Shown here in pieces: positions 16,916 to 26,200 of a stretch of 64,000 bases of DNA (position 1 is its first letter; each line of letters begins with the position of its first letter). The stretch covers positions 1 to 64,000 of the forward strand of contig NZ_BKZW01000002.1 in assembly GCF_008974265.1 (NCBI RefSeq), in the 5' to 3' direction. The notes beneath the pieces are model-generated. The model was given only the letters and a program-made list of their open reading frames with translations. It had not been told where the DNA came from and did not search any database. This DNA comes from Dictyobacter vulcani (GTDB taxonomy: Bacteria; Chloroflexota; Ktedonobacteria; Ktedonobacterales; Ktedonobacteraceae). Made by a program: the position numbers and the translations under genes.

Positions 16916-19183
16916 TTAAAATCTTCTGAGCAACGGACGCGGAGCCTTACTTTCCATCTGTTGTTTCACCAGATTGGTATAGAAGCCATTCTTTTGCAGC
17001 AGGTCCTGATGGGTACCGCTCTCGACAATTGTTCCCTGGTCCATGACCAGAATCAAGTCAGCATTACGAACAGTACTTAAACGGTGGGCAATAATAATCT
17101 GGGTGCAAGGCAGATGCTCAAGGTTCTGCGCCACCATTTGCTCGGTGACCACGTCCAGGTTGCTGGTCGCTTCATCCAGCAAGAGGATCGCAGGATGGTG
17201 CGCAATAGCTCGGGCTAATGAGAGACGCTGCCTCTGGCCACCTGATAACGCACTACCACCTTCAGCAACGGGCGTCTCATAGCCTAACGGCATTTTGATA
17301 ATATCATCATGGATTGAGGACATCTGCGCGGCCTGGACTGCATATTCTTTATCCATCTGAGGATTATTAAACAGAATATTTTCCATGATCGTGCCACTAA
17401 AGACAGTCGATTCCTGCAAGACCACACCAAACTGACGTCTGACTTCCTGGTATTGGAGATCCTGTAGAGCAATGCCATCATAGTAAATATGGCCATCAGT
17501 AGGAATATACAGACCCAGGAGCAGTTTGCCAAGCGTGCTTTTGCCTGATCCTGTTCGGCCGACAATAGCAACTTTCTGGCCAGACACGATGTTGAGATTA
17601 ATTTCGTGGAGGACACGTGGAGTTTCAGGAGCATAGCGAAAGCCCACATTTTCTAAGCGGATATAGCCAGCCAGTTTGGGCGGCGACTGGACCGCCAGGG
17701 CGTGTTGCTCAGGTTCAGCCGTCATGATATCCGCCAGACGGTCCAGATGCGCCTGCACAATTTGCAGTTGTTGCCCACTACTTACCAGCGAGGAAAGTGG
17801 CGAAAGAAATGAGGTAGCCAGTCCGCTTAACGCTAACATACTACCAAGCGTCATTGTGCCATTGAGAACCTGCGTGGCACCCACCCAGAGCAAGGCCAGG
17901 GGCGCGAAGCCACGTAACAGTAGCAGTGCCGTGCTGGCCACGGTCGACAGATAACTTCTCCGAATCGAGATGTTAAGCTGATCAAAAAACAGGTTCGTCC
18001 AACGATCGTGCGCACTATACTCGGCTCCGGCCGCTTTTAAGGTGGCAATACCCGCCAGCGCTTCCGCCATGTACCCCTGCGACTTACCCTGCGCCGTCAA
18101 TTCCTGGGCCGCCATACTGGCGATTGGACGATACACACTCAAGATTAAAATTACCTGTAAGAAGCCAATCACCAGAGCCAGCAAGCCAAAGGTAGGAGCC
18201 TCAACCATTAAGATGCAGAGGTAGAGGATCACCATCGTCCCATCCAGGAACGTTGAGATCAATTGTCCGCTGAGAGTGTCACGGATAATGGTATTACTCC
18301 CCATACGCGTGAGCAGATCGCCACTGGAGCGTTGCTGGAAAAAGCTATAGGGCAAAAGTAGCAGGTGTTCAAAAAAGCTGAGCATCATATGTGTATCAAT
18401 ACGTGCTCGTACATAGATGAGTAGCCACTCACGCAAAAGGGTAATAAACGCCTGCGAGAAGAGCATCATCAACATACCCGCGCCCAGCAGAAACATCGCA
18501 TTATTTAAGTGAAAAGGAATAATTTTGTCGATGATCGTCTGCGTCAGGATGGGTGGAATCAAACCAAACGCCTGCAACAAGACCGAGGCCAGAATGACCT
18601 GAATCAACGCGCCTGGTGCCTGGCGCACAGCCTGGACAGCGTACATTTTTAGTGAAAGCGGTGAGGCAATTTTGCGGCGATGAAAATTCATGCCCGGCTC
18701 TAACATCAACACAATACCAGTAAAGCCAGCATTAAATTCTTCAGCATCCATCTGCCGACGCCCATAGGCAGGATCTACAATCGTTACTTTTTCTGGCGTC
18801 CAGCGCTCAACAATGATAAAGTGGTTAAATTGCCAGTGAATAATGGCGGGAAAGGTCACATCTTTGAAATCGTTTTTCTGTAAGGCAACGGCACGGGAGA
18901 TCATTCCCAGATTACGGGCTGCTTTCACCAGGTTCAGGGCCGAAACGCCATCCCGACTCGCTCCATAGTCGGTACGCAACTCGGAGATCGAGGTCTGGCG
19001 ACCATGATAGCTGAGCACCATAGCCAGACAGGCAAGGCCACATTCAACCTCGCTCATCTGAAGCATGACAGGCACCCGCTTACGCCATATTTTATTGACA
19101 ATCGAGCGTCTTAAATATGCAACGCGATTTTTTTCTCCTTGTTTTTGAGCTACCTGGCTCTGTTTTTCTTCAATGGTACTCAT
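16916..19183 (-). CDS. Peptidase-containing ABC exporter (LanT/PCAT type) 1
   Basis: A 755-residue exporter that should cut the leader from double-glycine-type peptide precursors and move the core out of the cell. Residues 36-170 form a C39 protease domain with C48 (EVECGLAC), H121 and D137. A six-helix membrane domain (about 175-470) follows. The ATPase domain has Walker A GRTGSGKST, signature LSGGQRQRLSLARA and Walker B ILLLDEATSNLD. It is 3 bp downstream of the short membrane-fusion-like gene in the same operon and divergent from the precursor genes at 20.3-21.2 kb, whose leaders end in Asn-Gly-Ala. It is the obvious exporter for them. Confidence 0.93.
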   Translation of the reverse strand: MSTIEEKQSQVAQKQGEKNRVAYLRRSIVNKIWRKRVPVMLQMSEVECGLACLAMVLSYHGRQTSISELRTDYGASRDGVSALNLVKAARNLGMISRAVALQKNDFKDVTFPAIIHWQFNHFIIVERWTPEKVTIVDPAYGRRQMDAEEFNAGFTGIVLMLEPGMNFHRRKIASPLSLKMYAVQAVRQAPGALIQVILASVLLQAFGLIPPILTQTIIDKIIPFHLNNAMFLLGAGMLMMLFSQAFITLLREWLLIYVRARIDTHMMLSFFEHLLLLPYSFFQQRSSGDLLTRMGSNTIIRDTLSGQLISTFLDGTMVILYLCILMVEAPTFGLLALVIGFLQVILILSVYRPIASMAAQELTAQGKSQGYMAEALAGIATLKAAGAEYSAHDRWTNLFFDQLNISIRRSYLSTVASTALLLLRGFAPLALLWVGATQVLNGTMTLGSMLALSGLATSFLSPLSSLVSSGQQLQIVQAHLDRLADIMTAEPEQHALAVQSPPKLAGYIRLENVGFRYAPETPRVLHEINLNIVSGQKVAIVGRTGSGKSTLGKLLLGLYIPTDGHIYYDGIALQDLQYQEVRRQFGVVLQESTVFSGTIMENILFNNPQMDKEYAVQAAQMSSIHDDIIKMPLGYETPVAEGGSALSGGQRQRLSLARAIAHHPAILLLDEATSNLDVVTEQMVAQNLEHLPCTQIIIAHRLSTVRNADLILVMDQGTIVESGTHQDLLQKNGFYTNLVKQQMESKAPRPLLRRF

Positions 19184-19186
19184 ACC

Positions 19187-19750
19187 CTACGCCCCCACAA
19201 TACTACCTACACCTGGCAACATCGAGAGAATTCGTTGCGACCCGGTTTGTACATTTGCGACCACAAAGCTTCCCGCATATGTAGATGCTGGAAGAGTTTT
19301 CAACGAGATTAGCGCCACAATAGATGGCTGCGAGACAACCTGTGCGACCACCCCATAACGCTGACGAATAAGATTGGGACTGATTGCACTACTTTCAACT
19401 TTGATAATTTTGCTGGCAAACTCTTCCTTAGAATTACCTAAATGTACCAGTGCCAGCTGGCCAACATGAATCTGGGTGCTCTGGCTCCCCATCAGAAAAA
19501 GAGCGGCCACAGTCCCTTGTTGAGTTGTAGTCCCCTGCGTCTGCTGATCCAGAATCACCCCTGGAGCAGTTTGATAAATAGGTATCTCTTCACCCCAGGC
19601 CAGTACACCCACCAGGAGTAAAAGTCCGAGCAATACCCATAATAAAAAAGTGACAGGAAATGGCATAAAGCGTGGCAATGTGGTTTTGTCTTTTCTTTTT
19701 TTATACTGCTTTATAGCCTCTTCACGGAAAATCGGAGAAGATGTCGACAT
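19187..19750 (-). CDS. Short single-span membrane-fusion-like partner of the exporter
   Basis: A protein of about 187 residues. A basic cytoplasmic tail, one membrane segment (about 30-55), then an outside domain with HlyD-like beta features (GVILDQQTQGT, VGQLALVHLGN) but no long coiled coil. It is much shorter than normal HlyD-type adaptors. This fits a monoderm-like or unusual envelope, where only a short extension of the exporter is needed. A paralogue partners the second exporter at 56881-57447. The exact start is uncertain: ATG at 19750 or 19759. Confidence 0.7.
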   Translation of the reverse strand: MSTSSPIFREEAIKQYKKRKDKTTLPRFMPFPVTFLLWVLLGLLLLVGVLAWGEEIPIYQTAPGVILDQQTQGTTTQQGTVAALFLMGSQSTQIHVGQLALVHLGNSKEEFASKIIKVESSAISPNLIRQRYGVVAQVVSQPSIVALISLKTLPASTYAGSFVVANVQTGSQRILSMLPGVGSIVGA

Positions 19751-20282
19751 ATTTACCATCCACAAGTATTCAATGCCTTATAAATTAGCTACTGTATATA
19801 GTATAAAAATTCATGCAAATAGCGCTTGTATAACTATAGTACCGGTTCTTTTTATAATTTTTATTCATTTTCCTGATTTTTCTAATAAAATACAGCAGTC
19901 CATTCTAAATGAGCCAGGACACGTTCATAACAACAATTATCATCACCTGTCTACCAGAGCTGGCAATACAGAAGATGAATTTTCTATTCATTACGACTAG
20001 ACATAATCTTACTTTTGGTGCATTTCGTGAAATTTTATTTAAAATATCAGGCACTTTTTTACCGTATGCTTGTTTTTTGGCTTTTTATAATGCATGTAGG
20101 TACCGAGATGAGAAAATTTAGGAAAAAAGAGAAAAATACCTGAAGCATTGCCTGAAAACACCAAAACTCATCATATGAGCATAAGGTTGTGGTTATCTGC
20201 TCCAAGTATCCTCTCTACTAAATTCGCGCGGTATCAAAGATTTTTATGTCTTTGCAAGAGCAGAGAGAAAGGGATACATAAC
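19751..20282. other. Divergent control region of the peptide cluster
   Basis: About 530 bp of AT-rich DNA between the exporter operon (minus) and the first precursor gene (plus). It must contain promoters for both directions. No convincing -35/-10 pair or operator could be picked by eye. Short open frames here lack binding sites. GAAAGG lies 11 nt before the precursor ATG. Confidence 0.5.
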
Positions 20283-20579
20283 ATGAACGAGAATACAATC
20301 GAGCTAAATGATTCAGACCTCGAGGATGTAAATGGAGCCTGGATTGGTCGTCATCACCACTTCGGCGGCTATGGCTATGGCTATGGTGGCTATATCGGTG
20401 GCTGCGGCAATGTCGGCTATGGTGAATATATCGGTGGCTGCGGCAATGTCGGCTATGTCGGTGGCTGCGGCAATGTCGGCTATGGTGAATATATCGGTGG
20501 CTGTGGCAATGTCGGCTATGCCGTCGGTGGCTGTGGCAATGTCGGCTATGCCGTCGGTGGCTGTGGCTACTCCTGCTAA
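20283..20579 (+). CDS. Cys/Gly-repeat peptide precursor with double-glycine-type leader
   Basis: A 98-residue small precursor. The leader ends in IELNDSDLEDVNGA (residues 6-19), a typical C39-protease leader end. The core (20-98) has an HHH segment, a Gly-Tyr tract, and five GGCGNVGY repeats spaced by GEYI, V or AV, ending GGCGYSC. It has seven Cys but only one Ser and no Thr, so the neighbouring LanM could form at most one lanthionine. The DNA repeats are nearly identical, a sign of recent expansion. Start chosen at ATG 20283 with GAAAGG upstream. Possible roles are a disulfide or otherwise modified bacteriocin, or a metal-binding exported peptide. Confidence 0.82.
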   Translation: MNENTIELNDSDLEDVNGAWIGRHHHFGGYGYGYGGYIGGCGNVGYGEYIGGCGNVGYVGGCGNVGYGEYIGGCGNVGYAVGGCGNVGYAVGGCGYSC

Positions 20580-20645
20580 TTGCAGCTTGTGACAACTATG
20601 GCTAATGCATAGTTGCTTGCCCAGGCCCCATTGGTGCCGAAGCAG

Positions 20646-20680
20646 TCCTTAAGGATGACATGTGTAATCATCCTTAAGGA
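20646..20680. terminator. Hairpin between the two precursor genes
   Basis: A perfect 13-bp stem (TCCTTAAGGATGA / TCATCCTTAAGGA) with a nine-base loop, 66 bp past the first precursor. There is no T-run, so it is more likely an mRNA-stabilising or partial termination structure. A smaller hairpin (CAACTATG / CATAGTTG) lies just upstream at 20592-20613. Confidence 0.5.
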
Positions 20681-20828
20681 TCCTAGCAATGCATATATAT
20701 GCTTGCGACCATAAATCTACTGTATTAGCGGCACTAAACCATACCTTGATGGAACACATAAATATCCAGCAAGGCAAAGTAAAAAATATTAACATACTAT
20801 TCTTTACACACATGAAAGGACACATAGC

Positions 20829-21200
20829 ATGACTATTGACATTACACGCGCCTGGAAAGATGCTCAGTATCGGGATTCACTCACCAGCGAGCAGTTAGCT
20901 CAGATCCCTGCAAATCCAGTTGGATCATTTGAATTAAACGATGGCGATCTGGCTAACATCAACGGCGCTACCAGCATCGGGACACCAGTTGCCAGCACCA
21001 GCAATAGCAGTTCACTGCTGGGTGTTAATCTGAACGTCGGTGGCTGCTGTAGCACCGCTGGCTACGCGCAGGATGCTTGCTGTGGTACTGTAACTGGTAG
21101 CGCCTATCAGGGTGGACGCTGGCATTTATCCTATGTCTATGATGACTCCGGCAGCAGTTGCTGCAGCACAGGTGGCTATACCACTGGCGGTTGCTGCTAA
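20829..21200 (+). CDS. lanA: Class II lanthipeptide precursor (mersacidin/lichenicidin-type leader)
   Basis: A 123-residue precursor. The leader (1-47) has the mersacidin-like AWKDAQYRDSL segment, then ANPVG, and ends FELNDGDLANINGA. This closely matches the leader end of the upstream Cys/Gly peptide, so one protease could cut both. The core (48-123) is unusually long at 76 residues, rich in Ser and Thr, with eight Cys in four CC pairs (GGCCST, DACCGT, SSCCST, GGCC) and a central aromatic WHLSYVYDD segment. It should be the substrate of the LanM encoded next. The ATG has GAAAGGA upstream. Confidence 0.88.
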   Translation: MTIDITRAWKDAQYRDSLTSEQLAQIPANPVGSFELNDGDLANINGATSIGTPVASTSNSSSLLGVNLNVGGCCSTAGYAQDACCGTVTGSAYQGGRWHLSYVYDDSGSSCCSTGGYTTGGCC

Positions 21201-21223
21201 TACACATTGGACAGCAAACGTTG

Positions 21224-21311
21224 CTTTACTTCAAGAGGCATAAGTGATTACCTCTCAATAAAGTAAAAGAATTAATCCAATGGCCGCATCATGTTTCATC
21301 CCATGATGCGG
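21224..21311. promoter_or_regulatory. Two hairpins between lanA and lanM
   Basis: The first hairpin (21224-21269) pairs CTTTACTT..AAGAGG with CCTCT..AAAGTAAAG. The second (21284-21311) pairs CCGCATCATG with CATGATGCGG. Together they may act as a leaky terminator that keeps precursor mRNA in excess over synthetase mRNA, a common layout in such clusters. No separate promoter was identified. Confidence 0.55.
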
Positions 21312-21442
21312 CACTGATAACTACGCAGATCCTTCTTTCGCCACTTATAATCCATGAGATTGTTTTTATGATTACAACTTTGTGTAGTAGATCATGCATG
21401 TATGGCACTATGAGTATTCAGGATGCCTGATGGGAATAAAAT

Positions 21443-24400
21443 ATGATGAAACAAATTTTGTCTTCACAGGAAGAACAGGATGGTTATCAAGCGAGCTGGT
21501 ATCGTGCCCTGAGTTTAACTGAACGAGCAATCATACTGCAAAAGGCTATTCCCGAAGTGGATCCAGCCTTACAAGAGACCGCTGATAAACGCTTTCAACG
21601 CTGGAAAGAACAGCCTCCTTTCAGTAAAGGATCCTATTTTTCACAACGCCTGGCTATAGACGAGCTAACGGAAGAGGATCTCTTAATCCTCCTCGCTGAG
21701 TCAACCGATGGATTGCGAACCAGACTGGCTGAAACTGCTGCGCTTCCCTGGCTAACCACAATCATCGATACATTTAAACACTACAATCCTGAGACGGCGC
21801 TCTTGCGCACCTATCGACCAGCGCAAAAAATCAATAATCCACTGGCCTTTCTGGATACCATTGAGCCTTTGATCAATGACGGACTGGTGCGCATTAAAGC
21901 AGGTATCCAGGTACTCACACAGGCATATACTGTTCTCCCTTTTGATCCAGAACGGGTGCTCCCACTGACGCTATCCCATATACCGGATCGTTTGCTGCCC
22001 AAATTAATGAAGACATTTGTCCTGGAACTCAATATTGCCCGCATGCAGGGCCATTTACAGGGCGAGACGGCCGAAGAACGCTTCTTCCATTTTATCGAGC
22101 TGCTCTCGCAACCTGAGAATATTCTATCGTTCTTCGAAGAATATGTGGTACTGGCACGCCAGCTGGTCGAGTCTATCGATATGTGGGTGGATTATGAGTT
22201 GGAGTTGCTTACACGTCTGTGTGATGATTGGCCTGAAATTCAAGCCACCATGGCACCGGCACAAGAGCCCGGACGCCTGGTAGATATTCAGGCTGGACAG
22301 GGTGATACACATAAAAAGGGACGTAGTGTCACCGTACTGGTATGGGAATCTGGCTTCCGGATCGTCTACAAACCGCGTTCGCTGGCTGTCGATGCGCAGT
22401 TTCAAGAGCTTTTGCGCTGGCTTAATCAACACGGCTGGCAACCAGAATTCCAGACCATCAACTTTGTGAACAAGGTAACGCATGGATGGGTGGAATTTGT
22501 CGCAGCCAGAACATGTACATCACAGGATCAACTACAACGTTTCTATCGTCGGCAGGGAGGCTATCTGGCGCTACTCTATGCGCTGGCCGCCACGGACTTC
22601 CATGCGGAAAACGTGATCGCCGCGGGTGAGCATCCTATCCTGATCGATCTTGAAGCGCTATTTCATCCCTACATGAGCAGCGAAATAGCAATGCAGAAAC
22701 AAGGACCAGCTATTCAAGCGCTGGACCATTCAGTCCTGCGAATTGGACTCCTCCCCCAGCGTATCTGGTCCAGCGCACGAGGCGAGGGCATCGATATCAG
22801 TGGTCTGGGGGGTGCAGCCGGACAGTTGACGCCGATTCCAGTCGCCAGGTGGGCAGATATCGGAACCGATAATATGCAATTGCGCCTGGAACATGTTGCG
22901 ATCACACTGGGAAACCATCGGCCAACGCTCGCAGAACAAGATGTTGATCCACATAGCTTTTGTGACGAGATTATCGCTGGCTTTCGACGTGTGTATCAAT
23001 TGCTACAACACCACCACCAGGAATTACTAACCGAGGTATTACCACGCTTCGCTCAGACTGATGTCCGCTGCCTGGTACGCGCAACTGGTTACTATGCCAT
23101 CTTAATCAACAACAGCTTCCATCCCGACATCCTGCGTGATGCGCTGGAGCGCGACCGCTACTTTGATCGTCTGTGGATACAGGTTGAAGAGGAAGCATTA
23201 TTGGCCAGGATCATTCCCATGGAACGCCAGGATCTTATGAGGGCCGATGTGCCGATTTTTACCACGCAGCCAGCTTCACTCAATCTTTATAGTAGCCAGG
23301 GTGAAATGCTCACTAACTTCTTTGAGGAGTCCGGTTTAAGCGTGGCCACGCGCCAGATCCAGGCCATGGATACCCAGGATCTGGAACGGCAAGAATGGAT
23401 GATCAAAGCAGCATTCGCCAGCCTTGCTCCTGTAGCGGATCGCCAGCTTACACGGCTGCTCCATTTAGCTGCGACAGGTCCAGCGGCCACAAAGACTGAC
23501 TTGATAGCCGAAGCCACGCGGATCGGAAAGCGCATCGTGGAGACTGCGCTACAGTCTGAAGAGAGCGTTGAATGGCTGGAACTCCTCCAGGTAGGCGAAC
23601 AGGAATGGCAGGTCACGTTTAGTGATGGCGATCTTTATGCCGGGACGGCAGGTATGACCCTCTTCCTGGCTTATCTGGGTAACATCACAGGAGATACACA
23701 GTTTACCAGCCTGGCGCGTAAAGCCCTGATGACAACCCACGCTAAATTTCAATCACGCGTCAAAGACAGACAGGATATCCGGCTCGGCGCATTTAATGGT
23801 ATTGGAGGCTTCATTTACCTGCTGACACAGCTAGGAATACTCTGGGATGAACCTGAGCTCCTGCGAGATGCAGAGCAGCTGGCATGTCAGCTTCCAGGCT
23901 GGATCGCGCAAGATGTACTATTTGACATCAGTGGTGGAACCGCCGGTTTTCTGGTGGTCTTGCTCAGCCTCTATAAAGTCTATCCAACAGATCACCTGCT
24001 CGAAGTGGCACTGCAATGTGGAGAGTACCTGCTTACCCACACACGCTCAACCCCAGAGGGTATTGGCTGGGGTTTTCCAGCCGATAAAGCACCATTAACT
24101 GGCTTCTCGCGAGGCGTAGCCGGAATCGCCATGAGCCTTTTTCAACTTGCCGCCGTGAGTGGAGAACGCCGTTTCTATGCTACTGCTCTGGCTGCCCTGG
24201 AATATGAACGTCAGCATTATTCAGTGGACCAGCATAACTGGTCTGACTTACGCACACTCAAACCACTACCCGCTACTGCCAATCAAACAGAGCCAGATGC
24301 TTTGATGGTCGCCTGGTGTCATGGTGCAGCCGGAATAGCCCTGGCCCGCCTGGGATCCCCAGAGGCCTGTCAGGATGCAGAGATTGTCACTGAAATCGAA

Positions 24401-24715
24401 GTGGCGCTACAAACTGTCCTCTCTGCTGGCTTTGGCGGTAATCACTCCCTCTGTCATGGAGACCTCGGTAATCTCGATATTCTGCTGTGTGCCCAACACA
24501 TGTCAGATCAGCAAAAATATCAGGCAGACATCGAGCGTCTGACAGCAATACTAGTGCAGAGCATCAAAGTACAGGGATGGATTACAGGAGTACCCGAAGG
24601 ACTGGAAACGCCAGGACTCATGACCGGCCTGGCTGGCATTGGTTATGCATTACTGAGATTGGCGGCTCCCGCACAAATTCCGTCTGTCCTGCTGCTCGCC
24701 GGTACGGGGGGATAA
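21443..24715 (+). CDS. lanM: Class II lanthipeptide synthetase LanM
   Basis: A 1090-residue bifunctional enzyme. The N-terminal dehydratase domain (about 100-650, DUF4135-like) phosphorylates and eliminates Ser/Thr. Typical segments include GDTHKKGRSV, FRIVYKPRSL and DFHAENVIAAGEHPILIDLE. The C-terminal LanC-like cyclase (about 700-1080) has repeated G-x-x-G motifs and the zinc ligands C959 (WCHGAAG), C1004 and H1005 (LCHGDLG). Length is normal for LanM. The start follows GATGGGAATAAAAT, a moderate binding site. It lies directly after two precursor genes and before two glycosyltransferases. Confidence 0.96.
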   Translation: MMKQILSSQEEQDGYQASWYRALSLTERAIILQKAIPEVDPALQETADKRFQRWKEQPPFSKGSYFSQRLAIDELTEEDLLILLAESTDGLRTRLAETAALPWLTTIIDTFKHYNPETALLRTYRPAQKINNPLAFLDTIEPLINDGLVRIKAGIQVLTQAYTVLPFDPERVLPLTLSHIPDRLLPKLMKTFVLELNIARMQGHLQGETAEERFFHFIELLSQPENILSFFEEYVVLARQLVESIDMWVDYELELLTRLCDDWPEIQATMAPAQEPGRLVDIQAGQGDTHKKGRSVTVLVWESGFRIVYKPRSLAVDAQFQELLRWLNQHGWQPEFQTINFVNKVTHGWVEFVAARTCTSQDQLQRFYRRQGGYLALLYALAATDFHAENVIAAGEHPILIDLEALFHPYMSSEIAMQKQGPAIQALDHSVLRIGLLPQRIWSSARGEGIDISGLGGAAGQLTPIPVARWADIGTDNMQLRLEHVAITLGNHRPTLAEQDVDPHSFCDEIIAGFRRVYQLLQHHHQELLTEVLPRFAQTDVRCLVRATGYYAILINNSFHPDILRDALERDRYFDRLWIQVEEEALLARIIPMERQDLMRADVPIFTTQPASLNLYSSQGEMLTNFFEESGLSVATRQIQAMDTQDLERQEWMIKAAFASLAPVADRQLTRLLHLAATGPAATKTDLIAEATRIGKRIVETALQSEESVEWLELLQVGEQEWQVTFSDGDLYAGTAGMTLFLAYLGNITGDTQFTSLARKALMTTHAKFQSRVKDRQDIRLGAFNGIGGFIYLLTQLGILWDEPELLRDAEQLACQLPGWIAQDVLFDISGGTAGFLVVLLSLYKVYPTDHLLEVALQCGEYLLTHTRSTPEGIGWGFPADKAPLTGFSRGVAGIAMSLFQLAAVSGERRFYATALAALEYERQHYSVDQHNWSDLRTLKPLPATANQTEPDALMVAWCHGAAGIALARLGSPEACQDAEIVTEIEVALQTVLSAGFGGNHSLCHGDLGNLDILLCAQHMSDQQKYQADIERLTAILVQSIKVQGWITGVPEGLETPGLMTGLAGIGYALLRLAAPAQIPSVLLLAGTGG

Positions 24716-24843
24716 TACTTTTATCGGTTTCGTTCGTTTTATGAGATGAAAGATATGAATGAGTCGAGTGCTTGCTTTCCGATCAACATACAATTCAGGG
24801 TATATCATTGGTGATGGTTGTTGTTGCAGAAGGTGGTGGGGAA

Positions 24844-26088
24844 ATGCATATCCTTTTTATCTCACGCTATTATTATCCAGAAAAGGCCGCGGCGGCAGTT
24901 TGTGTAGGTGAAACGGCTAAACGTCTTATACGCTATGGGCATCAGGTAACGGTACTGACAACGCTTCCCAGCTATCCAACTGGGATTGTACCACCACGCT
25001 ATCGAGGGCGCTTATTACAGATAGAATTTATCGATGGGGTGCGTGTGCTCCGGACGTGGAGCTATACGAGTGCTAATCGCGGCTTTTTCAAGCGTATCTC
25101 CTCCTATCTGTCCTTTGGCTGTCTGGCGGCACTAATCGGCAAGAAAGCATTGGGAACACCGGACCTGATTATTGTGGGATCCCCGCCATTATTTAATGTG
25201 ATTGCCGCCCATCTTCTCACATGGTTTCTGCATGTGCCTTTTATTTTCTGGGTAGCTGATCTCTGGCCCGAGTCCGCAGTTCAACTCGGCATACTCCATA
25301 ATCCTATCTTGATCAAAGTAGCTGAATGGCTGGAATGGCAAACCTATCAACGTGCGAGCCTGGTCTGGGTGGTCACGGAGGGGATGCGGACAACATTGCT
25401 GCGGCGCGGACTACGGTCGGAGAAAATCTTTTTGCTGCCGAATGGTGTTGATACCGCACGCTTCTATCCAATCTCCCAGACAGATGCCCGGCGGCAACTG
25501 GGCTGGCCCGACATGTTTACGGTGCTATATGCCGGCACTCATGGCCTGACCCATGGACTCCATACCGTACTGGATGCGGCGGAGAAACTTCGTGGGCAGG
25601 TTGATATCCGTTTTGTATTACTCGGGGATGGTGCTGAAAAAACCACATTGATGGCAGAGGCAAGCCGGCGGCAATTAACAAATATCCACTTTTTACAGCC
25701 TCTGCCCCATGAAGCGATGCCGCTGGCACTGGCCGCCAGCAGCATATGTCTGGCCCACACACGCAAACTTCCCATTTTTGAGGATATGCTGCCCATGAAG
25801 ATGTTTGAAGCCATGGCCAGTGGCCGTCCACTCCTCCTGGCCCTCAATGGAGAAGCCTGCCGCGTCGCGGTCCAGGAGGCCCGGGCAGGCATCTATTGCG
25901 AGCCGGAAAATCCTGAAGCGCTGGCCACTGGCATCTTTTATTTATATACCCACCCGGATACGATGAAACAACTCAGTCAAAATGGGCGCAGCTATATCCA
26001 GACACATTTTGATTATGACTACCTCACAGCCAGATTGCATGAACAGTTGCAATTGCTGATCCCGCTATCATCAGCCACGCAACACTGA
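24844..26088 (+). CDS. GT4-type glycosyltransferase
   Basis: A GT-B fold glycosyltransferase of about 414 residues. The N-terminal domain starts MHILFISRYYYPEKAAAA and resembles WbuB/WcaI-like enzymes. The C-terminal domain has the sugar-nucleotide motif region PMKMFEAMASGRPLL with a preceding VLLGDGAEK strand. Start chosen at 24844, where GGTGGGGA sits just upstream. It begins 128 bp after lanM on the same strand, so it may be cotranscribed and could decorate the lanthipeptide. It may equally belong to an unrelated polysaccharide function. Confidence 0.85.
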   Translation: MHILFISRYYYPEKAAAAVCVGETAKRLIRYGHQVTVLTTLPSYPTGIVPPRYRGRLLQIEFIDGVRVLRTWSYTSANRGFFKRISSYLSFGCLAALIGKKALGTPDLIIVGSPPLFNVIAAHLLTWFLHVPFIFWVADLWPESAVQLGILHNPILIKVAEWLEWQTYQRASLVWVVTEGMRTTLLRRGLRSEKIFLLPNGVDTARFYPISQTDARRQLGWPDMFTVLYAGTHGLTHGLHTVLDAAEKLRGQVDIRFVLLGDGAEKTTLMAEASRRQLTNIHFLQPLPHEAMPLALAASSICLAHTRKLPIFEDMLPMKMFEAMASGRPLLLALNGEACRVAVQEARAGIYCEPENPEALATGIFYLYTHPDTMKQLSQNGRSYIQTHFDYDYLTARLHEQLQLLIPLSSATQH

Positions 26089-26137
26089 TAGCACGCCTAT
26101 AGGGCGCGCATGATAGCGGTTAACATGTTGTGGCTAA

Positions 26138-26164
26138 ACGTAGACGTAGACGTAGACGTAGACG
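26138..26164. repeat. Hexanucleotide tandem repeat (ACGTAG, 4.5 units)
   Basis: Four and a half perfect copies of ACGTAG lie in the gap between two glycosyltransferase genes, 37-63 bp before the second gene. Such short repeats can vary in number by slippage. In this position a change would alter the spacing in the leader and not the reading frame. Confidence 0.8.
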
Positions 26165-26200
26165 GAAATTACTAAAGGGAGCGGAGAAAGGATCATCAAC

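Noticed and set aside
19909-20121. Small frames in the divergent region before the first precursor
   Set aside because: No ribosome binding site and no leader motif.
20332-20595. Alternative frames of the Cys/Gly peptide repeat (Ala/Met-rich and His/Arg/Ser-rich)
   Set aside because: They exist only because the DNA is repetitive. The real frame has the leader motif and binding site.
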